In this document: positions 36,501-41,952 of the stretch, piece by piece
How positions within the stretch are numbered: position 1 is the stretch's first letter
Layout of the letters: every line of letters starts with the position of its first letter
From: Lingula anatina
Lineage: Eukaryota > Brachiopoda > Lingulata > Lingulida > Lingulidae
NCBI RefSeq assembly: GCF_001039355.2
Contig: NW_019773613.1
Span: 18,800-60,751, forward strand
DNA length: 41,952 nucleotides
Direction of reading: 5' to 3'
The notes under the pieces: generated by a model
Database searches by the model: none
Told to the model about the DNA's origin: nothing
What the model saw: the letters and a program-made list of their open reading frames with translations, nothing else
Position numbers and translations under genes: made by a program

Positions 36501-39036
36501 ATATATATCTAGACCTATTATCACACTTATGTGACATCAGTCTTACAAGCGTAAATGCATATAACATAAGTTTTTTAAAGTTTGGAGGAGTAATAAACTT
36601 ATAAATATTATTTTTATCCGACATGTGACCTATTATCAAACGTCTTATCAGGTAAACTATCTTTTCTTATCCTACTTCGCTCATTACCAAGAAAGTACTG
36701 TTGTAAGGTTAATGGCTTACATGTTCACTAATAATCTAAGAGGAATCAGACAATAATAGGGAGTTGTTGTGTGTAATTTAAATTCTTTAAGAGTCAACAA
36801 GTGTTTTCGTGGTAGGAAAAGATGGAACATTTCAAAGTCTCAAACATGTATATGTCGTTAAGATTGGTTAAATTCTCAACAGAATTGCAAGTTTCTGCCA
36901 CGTGTTAAAAACATGCAAACGAAGGCTGGATATGGTCCACACGAGCAATTCAACTATTTTAAATATTTTAATTGAAAATAATTATCTTGGAAATTACTCA
37001 ATGAAGAAATGTTGAATGGTGGGAAGCAGCATAATGGAAAATCCCTTGTAATCAGGCAAAGAAAATGGAAAGAAAGCAAGTAAATGCGTGATCAGTTCGA
37101 AGAAATAGAGTATGATTACTTGGGAATGTGTATGAAAAGGAGAGTTAGCGAATAGATTGTCGTATTGTCACTATAACAGGACAGTAAGGGTTGTCGTTTT
37201 CTAAGCCACTTACCCTCCGTCAAAAGTTTTGATCCGAGGATCGGTTGAAGATGTGCATTCAGCTGAATTTGCATCTTCAATCTGTACCTTTATCAAAATA
37301 ATATCAATGTAAGTAAAATGTGTAACAAACATATAGGCTGTGACTGTACAAAAAAACCAACATAGTTAACAGCCTGTAAAAATCATTAATACGTTACAAT
37401 ATTGTAACTCCTCTTATTCAAATACACTGGAACACTTTTACTTCAATAAAATAAGCAAAATTATATTTTCAAATATGCACTTAACCGATACCATTATTGA
37501 AGACAAAAATGTTACCGGAATATTGCTGAGCTTATACTCGTGCCAAATGCTTCGTGCGTCAATAGGTGGTGAAACAGAATACTGTAACTGATCAAAAGAA
37601 ATGTGACGAGATTGCAATTCTCCAAGGGATTTGGTTCCATCGTAGACAGGAAAAACCGTCATTGGTGTCGAAAATATCGGCAATGAGTTATTTCCTGGAA
37701 ATAGTGTCGCTATACAAGTCTCTTGTACGTTGACATCTGCCAGCGTTGTAACAAATTTAAACTGAACTTGATCCGACGTCTCATGACTCTTTACCGTTAT
37801 AGGAATGTAGGACGCAAGCTGTATGACGAATGGCTCTAATTTTGACAGAGACAAAGTGATTCTACTGACTTCTGTAGTCGAACCTTTCTTAAAGACCTAA
37901 AAATATAGATATACACTTCCAAATTAGCCTTAAAATAGAGAATTTGATTTGAGGAACAATTAGCTTAATTGATGTAGGCAAAAATATAATTAAGGTTACA
38001 TTGATTTAATTTTATGGATGGCATCCTCTGGAGACCCTGCAACTAATGCGAAAGGTCAACAAAACGGCAAATAAATGCTGGTAAAGTAAAGGAATGCACA
38101 GCCGGAAACACTGATTGAACAACAGAACATCGTGTATAAAACAAACAACTCGTCTTTATTCTCGCTGACAGATTAAAAAGTAGTAGTTATCTGCTTTATC
38201 TCCGTGTATCAAATAATTTTTTTCACGATAATTTGTTTTTTGAGAATATTTAAGTGTTAACCCTTACCTGCTTCATATCTGTATTATACCAACATCTGAA
38301 TATAAGATACATTTTAGGGCGGGCATATAGATATATTTTACCCCCAACTATCTAGCCGTTGAGAAAGGAATGACTGTGATAACATGATGTTGCATACCAA
38401 TCTACAATCATGTCTTCTTGTGAAATTCTATGGTTATGTCATATGAGGACAAAAAGAACCAAACTTTTGAATCCAGGTTTGATGGCAATTCACATTTTCA
38501 GATGATGCACTTTACAACAAATTCAGCAGACTTGTGGTAAAGATAATCGAGTTTGCGAAAACACAGTCTTTTGAGTTAGCATAGAGGGTGCCAGCAGTGC
38601 CTAGTAGGTGATTTTTTAGTACAGGTAAAAATGAATGCGCGCGCAGACAAAATTAAATCAACATGACCTAAATCATATATTTAAAACTGTGTTACTCTGA
38701 AGCATTGTAAAATGTATTACGGTATTATAAGCTTTTTAATGGCAGTAAAGAAAATGTTCCTAAATAATTCTATGCTAAAACATATCCTTCGGCAAAAATA
38801 ATTTTATTACAGATATAAAATTTCAAGATACAATAACTAGTCAGTAAACTTGCAAATATCCAGACACTTATCAGCCTACTAATTTTACACATATAATACA
38901 CTTAATGTATCGCGCATAAATATCTATTTCATATATTTACCTTTACACCTGCAAAAATGCTGTTGATGCTGTATGCAAAATCTTTCATTTCATCGTTCAT
39001 ATATTCTTTCCACCGCCCTTTTGTTCTGCAAGAAAT
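24276..39036 (-). CDS. Gene A: VWDE-like protein with VWD, EGF and C-type lectin domains (15 exons, 5' incomplete)
   Basis: Fifteen minus-strand exons with GT/AG borders join without frame conflict into 1031 codons plus TAA: 38941-39036, 37516-37896, 37214-37287, 36338-36407, 33388-33630, 33023-33198, 32088-32577, 31499-31933, 31070-31336, 29827-29944, 29565-29678, 27896-28018, 27575-27655, 26676-26876 and 24276-24502. Domain order is: VWDE-family middle domain (about 1-165), VWD (about 165-370, with GLCGNLNGD), polybasic stretch (about 418-424), EGF-like module with a following beta-rich segment (511-744), a cysteine module (745-784), three EGF-like exons (784-890) and a C-type lectin domain (about 892-1027). 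VWDE-family proteins are secreted or extracellular-matrix glycoproteins; an extracellular adhesion or recognition role here is inference. Upstream exons for signal peptide and D8C were not found before the window edge. Gene B is the downstream tandem paralogue. Confidence 0.82.
24552..26186 (+). mobile_element. Tc1/mariner-like transposon with broken transposase (1635 bp)
   Basis: Inverted ends of about 28 bp read CAAACTTGACATTTAATATG at the left and CAGACTTAACATTTAATATG at the right (read inward). Each is flanked by TA, the Tc1/mariner target duplication. Transposase remnants lie on the + strand from about 24965 to 25880. The C-terminal part (from 25586) has LPWSSKAPYLN and LDQIGQILTDAWN, as in the DDE end of Tc1 transposases. 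Several stops and frameshifts interrupt it, so it is not functional. It sits in the intron that splits the gene A lectin domain. Confidence 0.85.
24965..25880 (+). pseudogene. Decayed Tc1-like transposase
   Basis: Fragments in more than one frame read as a Tc1 family transposase. The N-terminal region (24965-25204) is weakly recognisable. The C-terminal region (25586-25878) shows the motif equivalent to the usual SPDLNPIE-W block, here APYLNHKDNMW, followed by an LxxL-WN helix and a tail NLRALVAARRG. Stops at about 25202 and after 25813 break the reading frame. Confidence 0.75.
26676..26876 (-). CDS. Gene A exon a14 (C-type lectin domain, first half)
   Basis: This 201-nt exon encodes the N-terminal half of a long-form C-type lectin-like domain: GCPLHYVNIANRCY (the two extra cysteines), AVCRSEGGDLAMI and LYWIG. 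Acceptor TTGTAG and donor GTAAGT are clear. The acceptor sequence is repeated at 27011-27037. Confidence 0.87.
26862..26888. repeat. 27-bp direct repeat, copy 1, over the lectin exon acceptor
   Basis: The 27 bases include ACCCACTTGATCGGTCTACA and cover the 3' splice site of gene A exon a14. An identical copy is at 27011-27037, 149 bp away. Confidence 0.9.
27011..27037. repeat. 27-bp direct repeat, copy 2, duplicated splice acceptor
   Basis: This is an identical copy of 26862-26888. It keeps the TTGTAG acceptor and the first exon bases but then runs into GTATAT and an AAT/ATT microsatellite (about 26987-27009) instead of lectin sequence. Confidence 0.9.
27575..27655 (-). CDS. Gene A exon a13 (truncated calcium-binding EGF)
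   Basis: This 81-nt phase 1-1 exon starts DINEC and runs CGPYADCVNTEGSYSC, then leaves through donor GTACGT. Only the first four EGF cysteines are encoded; the final Cys-x-Gly-Tyr-Cys portion is absent from this exon and the next. A donor four bases further on would put the lectin exon out of frame. Confidence 0.7.
27896..28018 (-). CDS. Gene A exon a12 (calcium-binding EGF)
   Basis: This 123-nt phase 1-1 exon encodes one complete calcium-binding EGF module. It starts DVNEC and has CDPNATCVNTDGSYVCQC with the usual six cysteines. Acceptor is TTTCAG and donor is GTACTA. Confidence 0.87.
28114..29074. mobile_element. PIF/Harbinger-like DNA transposon remnant (961 bp)
   Basis: The element is bounded by TAA at 28111-28113 and 29075-29077. 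Terminal inverted repeats of about 30 bp begin AGCTTCTCTTACAACCGG at the left and AGCCTCTCTTACAACCCG at the right (read inward). It is far richer in CpG than its surroundings. A minus-strand start near 28660 opens MALPRMMRHRLLQLLMLEE before breaking, which resembles the variable N-terminus of Harbinger nucleases. It lies in the intron between gene A exons a11 and a12. Confidence 0.75.
29565..29678 (-). CDS. Gene A exon a11 (EGF-like)
   Basis: This 114-nt phase 1-1 exon encodes a cysteine-rich EGF-like module with CSQCDGVPCTC and CKTGFRSDGNGLC. Its symmetric phase is typical of shuffled EGF exons. Confidence 0.78.
29827..29944 (-). CDS. Gene A exon a10 (VWDE cysteine module)
   Basis: This 118-nt exon encodes CLINGYCYENGETDP and CRVCDVAVSTTWW, a short cysteine module of a type seen in VWDE-family proteins. 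Acceptor is CTTCCAG and donor is GTATTA. It ends in phase 1, matching the next exon. Confidence 0.78.
30121..30995 (+). mobile_element. Second Tc1-like transposon, decayed (875 bp)
   Basis: The ends are TAGGGGGTGGCGAAAGTATT (left) and CAGGGAGTGACAAAAGTATT (right, read inward), flanked by TA. This is the typical terminus of Tc1-like elements. An internal + strand fragment at 30570-30640 reads VVQEWLYQHGINRVDW then LAQSPD, part of the transposase catalytic core. The element is much shorter than a full copy and lies in the intron between a9 and a10. Confidence 0.75.
31070..31336 (-). CDS. Gene A exon a9 (beta-rich VWDE segment)
   Basis: This 267-nt, 89-codon exon in phase 0-0 includes ISYAEIVCALPKQ and FDLQISNDGQNFS. 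This resembles the IPT/filamin-like segments after the EGF in VWDE proteins. It ends DSHCIRCSNHVCSLK before GTATGC. Confidence 0.8.
31499..31933 (-). CDS. Gene A exon a8 (EGF-like module)
   Basis: This 435-nt phase 0-0 exon has an EGF-like core with the pattern CPGRCSGEGTCVDGVCQC, followed by DCSVILDSPPVI and a segment with a CNVRDRECEAIAL motif. A Thr/Pro-rich stretch around TDPTATQPLG and TDITPTTS precedes the EGF and may be an O-glycosylated linker (inference). Confidence 0.85.
32088..32577 (-). CDS. Gene A exon a7 (post-VWD segment with polybasic site)
   Basis: This 490-nt exon encodes HYCHCQAK and VCDFSQ (shared with gene B), then a basic run RGRRRRD at 32346-32363, which resembles a proprotein-convertase (furin-type) cleavage site. 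A cysteine-containing region follows (AYCEGKLRES, MYALCQKVPG). The donor is GTAAGT at VDDIH. Gene B's homologous exon ends in a stop just before the basic run. Confidence 0.85.
33023..33198 (-). CDS. Gene A exon a6 (end of VWD, GLCGNLNGD motif)
   Basis: This 176-nt exon encodes the C-terminal VWD half with the diagnostic GLCGNLNGDIRDD. Acceptor is TTTCAG and donor is GTATGC, ending in phase 2. Gene B exon 12315-12475 has GVCGNFNGKLNDD at the same place. Confidence 0.88.
33388..33630 (-). CDS. Gene A exon a5 (VWD core, VWDE-type)
   Basis: This is a 243-nt phase 0-0 exon. It carries CNCGVAARENNDVFILDIC, the signature that separates VWDE-family VWD domains from those of mucins and VWF, and ends KRFT before GTAATT. 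Gene B exon 15134-15343 is the counterpart, with the same donor position. Confidence 0.88.
33631..36337 (-). other. Gene A large intron between a4 and a5
   Basis: This is a 2.7-kb AT-rich stretch within the VWD domain coding region. I see no exon, RNA gene or transposon that I can support. It contains small runs such as AATTAATGAATTAATTATTG near 34851. Confidence 0.6.
36338..36407 (-). CDS. Gene A exon a4 (VWD domain)
   Basis: This 70-nt exon completes the split Gly codon of the previous exon and encodes YYSNQEEGEFILAKAMG, the second VWD strand. It ends in phase 0 with donor GTGGGG. Gene B exon 17819-17888 has the same length. Confidence 0.8.
37214..37287 (-). CDS. Gene A exon a3 (start of VWD domain)
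   Basis: This 74-nt exon has acceptor AAAG and donor GTAAGT, and ends in phase 2. It encodes DPRIKTFDGG, the typical opening strand of a von Willebrand D domain. It pairs with gene B exon 18035-18105. Confidence 0.8.
37516..37896 (-). CDS. Gene A exon a2 (VWDE middle domain)
   Basis: This is a 381-nt, 127-codon exon in phase 0-0. It opens with VFKKG, carries STPMTVFPVYDGT and ends YKLSNIP before GTAACA. Gene B exon 18272-18655 matches it from VFKKG to YKISDIP. The segment comes just before the VWD domain, as in VWDE proteins. Confidence 0.85.
38941..39036 (-). CDS. Gene A exon a1 (VWDE middle domain, first exon seen)
   Basis: This is a 96-nt phase 0-0 exon encoding 32 residues with the motifs SCRTKGRW and FAGVK, bounded by TTTTAG and GTAAAT. 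It has the same length, phase and pattern as gene B exon 18966-19061 (SCRVKGRW, FAGVK). Being phase 0 at its start, it needs at least one upstream coding exon. Confidence 0.8.
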
Positions 39037-40580
39037 CTAAAATAAAAAAGTTGAAAACATTGCTGAAATACATCTGGTTTACCTATAAACCAAAAGTATT
39101 AATAATATTGTAACTAAGTTTGTAACTGTTGTTCATTTACTTTGTTTAACGCTTGACTTGTAAGCAAATGTAGTTTGGGGTGGTTTAGAGGTGTCAGTAG
39201 AAATTTGTATTGCTACGGTACTAGTAGGCAGCGGTCGTACAATGTCCATTAATTGGCGTGCTAACAACTACATTTTCTGGCGGCTGATCAAGCAATTCCT
39301 CGAGAGAAAGATATGGCTACATTTCTCCAAAGTATATACCACTGATAGTACTGCTCCAGTTTCCGTCTACAGCCTCACCAACCCCTATAGTACAAAAAAA
39401 CTGTACATAGGCGCATTCAGAACCGATGATCCGGGGACTAACTGATCCGCAGACTAAATATGGTTAATCCCACTTAAAAGCAAGCCGTCTAATCTTCTGA
39501 TGGTCTCCCAGCCTTAGCACTTTGCATTTATTTCGCATTCCTGAGCGCCCAGATGCAATTAAACGATCAAATCCAGTCCAATTCACAGCCGGCTCAAAAA
39601 CTATTTAAAAATGATACAGATTGCTTGAATGGGATATTAAGGCTTATTATACTTAGAACCAGACCATTAATTCCATAAAATTATAATGATTGAATTAAAC
39701 TTGGTAAAAAACCATGTTGTTTAACCATTAAAAGTTTGGTGTCGGCTTTGAATAATGCATCTCTGGTTGCAGCTAATCAAAGAAGACAGGATTTAGTTAA
39801 CATAAAATTGGCCACCTTGCTTGAAGAATCGCTAGTCGATACACTGTTTGCGGACGCATATAATTTACAAGCATGTAACTTGTCACTGTTTCCAGAGAAA
39901 TCGCTACTTGCACTTGCGCTTACAATCTGGATTTAGAAGGATGCATGTTTTAGGTATCTTTTGAGTACAATTATTTTCATTGAAACATCTGTTAATCCTT
40001 GGACGGCCAATCTATAATGCCACAAAGGTGGTGTAAAATTAATAGAAAGTTTAAATCTATTCAAGGACGTAAGGGTATGCTGTTTAATTACACACTCACT
40101 GTATTTTAATTATTCTTTAATTTTCAGAAAATTAATAAGATGTGCTAATAAGGATGTGCCATCCCTTTGATGATGGCGATTTATACGCCGGCGGGAAAAC
40201 TGGCTCTCAAGTTCATCAAACTGATGGACAAGATGTATCCCGTATTCATTGGATGAGCGTGTCCAGTGATGCAATAAATAGGTTATCATAATGATGCATA
40301 GCAACGTATGCATTTTCTTAAGCGGAAGCCGTTTAAAAGTGACACATAAAACACGTTTAATGTATAATGAATCTCTGCCTGCTTTGTTTAACCACCTTTC
40401 TCTTCGTCTCTTGTGGAAAGAGTTAACGCGGTGGTCTGCCAGGCTGAAAAAATACCATTTAATGCTGATAGATAAAATATAGTTTACATGAAATGTATAT
40501 GGCCATTTTGCTGCCCGTATGGTTGAAAAATCACTTTTGTGGACATCCGCCTCTCCCACTCTACTGAATCGCTACATGCC
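39037..40580. other. Upstream flank of the visible part of gene A
   Basis: The missing 5' exons of gene A (D8C, PVLTGP and FYFFC segments) were searched for on the minus strand here and up to the window end. None was found with acceptable similarity and splice sites. They may lie beyond 41952 in a long intron. Confidence 0.5.
39736..39940 (+). pseudogene. Possible retroelement fragment
   Basis: An open stretch includes NNASLVAANQRRQDLVNIKL and VDTLFADAYNLQ. It faintly recalls a segment found in DIRS-like retrotransposon proteins (an N-A-S…RR-D…LF-D pattern). This is recall only and weak. Confidence 0.25.
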
Positions 40581-40584
40581 TCTA

Positions 40585-40945
40585 TCGAGAGTGTACAAGT
40601 ACTTTGTCCTTGGATGCCAGAACCTCATCATTGCAGTTGACTTCAAGTCCTTACCGAAGGTCTTTAACTGCAGGTCCCTTGATGACAAACCCTGCCTCAG
40701 AAACTTGAAGGAAAAGACCTACAGATACCGCTTCCAGATGGTACATGTACATGGCGTCGAACACCTTGCTGTGGATTGTGTATCTCGAGATACATCCCAC
40801 AGGAAACCCAGATAAACTCCCACTTCTTGATGACGTTGCTGACATTAACCAACACTACCCTTTGTCCCAAATCCTACCCCCTGCCCCCGACCACAAGACT
40901 GGAACTGAAGTTGAAGTACGACAGTTCGATCAATATGATAATAAT
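40585..40945 (+). pseudogene. Ty3/gypsy-type RNase H fragment (decayed)
   Basis: The + strand reads KYFVLGCQNLIIAVDFKSL, RSLDDKPCLRNLKEKTYRYR and FQMVHVHGVEHLAVDCVSR. This is the RNase H end of a Ty3/gypsy retrotransposon polyprotein. After 40800 a frame change continues as TGNPDKLPLLDDVADI. No reverse transcriptase, integrase or LTRs are visible nearby. Confidence 0.8.
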
Positions 40946-41429
40946 AAATGACTTGTGACGAGTAACACTACTGAACAGGTAATCCCTCCAGCGTTACACT
41001 CCTGTCTTGCAACAAGCACCTATCCAGACCAAAGACTGTAATTTTCAACTCATGCATGCTACCCCACCACTTGCCAAGCTTGCTGCTGATCAGGAGGCAA
41101 GCAGGAAAGAAATCTTTGGCTAACCTCTAACACGTACTGTGAAATTTAGCCATTACAGACTGAACCACCCATGCCTCAACTGTTCAACACCCCCTACCCG
41201 CCGCATTGACGCCATCCAGAGGCGACACCACTTCAAAGCGATTCTATTCTTCCTGGATAGCAAATCCACGCAGGTCTATGAGTGTGGACACACCTGTTTG
41301 CACCACTCGACGCCCCAGAACAAAGGATATTCAATCTAGGCCCCGTAACTTGAAAGCATCGCAAGCGTCTCGATTCCATAATTCGCCCATACTCGCTCTA
41401 TATAATGCATTGTAGCCTCTATGTGATAT

Positions 41430-41800
41430 CGCTATTCGCAATACGCGATTCTTACGAGTTACTGACCCCTGTAGTCTAGATGACTGGTGCAAAAATTGCT
41501 CAAAAGGTGGAAAAAGCATGAAACTTGGCACAAATGTTCTTTGGACTATGCTGATCATTTTCAAGGGCAGTGCCCAAAATTTCAAAGCGTTGCTTAGCAA
41601 CAGTTGCTAAGGAAGTGATTTACCTTAGTAACAAGATAATTGGACCTTTCTTGTTCAGTTTAAATGATTTAAAAAGGCATTTAATAATGTTTCAAACCAT
41701 CAGAACTATCACTATACTATTTTAAGACATTAAAAACCCAAGTAAACCATTGCAACAGTTGCTAGGCAGCATATTACCCTAGCAACAAGTATTTAAAATG
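41430..41800. repeat. TTGCTAGG-type repeat
   Basis: Two related blocks share GCAACAGTTGCTAAGG / GCAACAGTTGCTAGGC followed by ATTTACCTTAGTAACAAG / ATTACCCTAGCAACAAG, about 165 bp apart. Each word is itself nearly palindromic (TTGCTTAGCAA). The block starts near GTGCAAAAATTGCTCAAAAG. Confidence 0.6.
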
Positions 41801-41952
41801 CTGAATTAGCCCAGAAAGTTAGTGTTAAGGTTGATTTTTTGTTGAGTTCCTCTAGACAGAGGGGAGTTCAAATGTCATTAATAATATCATTGATGTAAAA
41901 AAAAAACAAAAACATTTTTACACCATCTTTTATGGAAAATAGTTTTTTAATT

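Noticed and set aside
39191-39480. Minus-strand CAYVQFFCTIGVG as the missing gene A counterpart of the FYFFC exon
   Set aside because: Only FFC and a few residues match, a stop follows soon after, PVLTGP is absent upstream, and splice sites do not fit.
40110-40559. 149-residue minus-strand open frame
   Set aside because: No domain recognised. It lies in retroelement debris next to the gypsy fragment and lacks similarity to gene B exons.
1-41952. CRISPR array, bacterial operon or prophage
   Set aside because: No regularly spaced identical repeats with unique spacers, no dense same-strand long ORFs, and clear intron-exon structure instead.

Overview
This window looks like nuclear DNA from a metazoan, most likely a bivalve or other mollusc. 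Coding sequence is cut into short exons with GT/AG introns, the DNA is AT-rich, and introns and intergenic space hold many short inverted-repeat DNA transposons and microsatellites. The animal assignment rests on the gene content (VWD, EGF, D8C and C-type lectin domains); the bivalve guess is inference. One ambiguous base (n) lies at 14894.

Two genes dominate, both on the minus strand and head to tail. Both resemble the von Willebrand factor D and EGF domain protein family (VWDE). Gene A (upstream) is seen from 39036 down to its stop at 24276. Fifteen exons join in frame to 1031 residues: a VWDE-type middle domain, a VWD domain, a polybasic stretch, EGF-like modules and a terminal C-type lectin domain. 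Its 5' exons (signal peptide and D8C region expected) were not found in the window. Gene B runs from 20712 to 11938. Ten exons join to 672 residues: a possible signal peptide, a D8C cysteine-rich domain, the same middle domain and a VWD domain. It stops where gene A continues into its polybasic segment. Seven consecutive exons match in order and phase between the genes (in gene A the last of them runs on), so they are tandem paralogues.

Layout: 1-11844, intergenic, with several foldback or terminal-inverted-repeat elements (3569-3732, 4685-6116, 6271-7018, 7840-8011), microsatellites and a G-rich tract. 11845-20712, gene B; its introns hold two inverted copies of a TTAA-flanked MITE around exon 8, a deleted Tc1-like element, a Harbinger-type MITE and a diverged tandem repeat. 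20713-23950, spacer between the genes with a three-copy 112-bp tandem repeat. 24276-39036, gene A; its introns hold a nearly full-length but broken Tc1-like transposon (24552-26186), a PIF/Harbinger-like element with TAA duplications (28114-29074) and a second decayed Tc1-like element (30121-30995). 39037-41952, retroelement debris, including a Ty3/gypsy-type RNase H fragment, and a TTGCTAGG-rich repeat.

Exon borders come from reading splice sites by eye, from phase continuity and from comparing the two paralogues. No searches or alignments were run.
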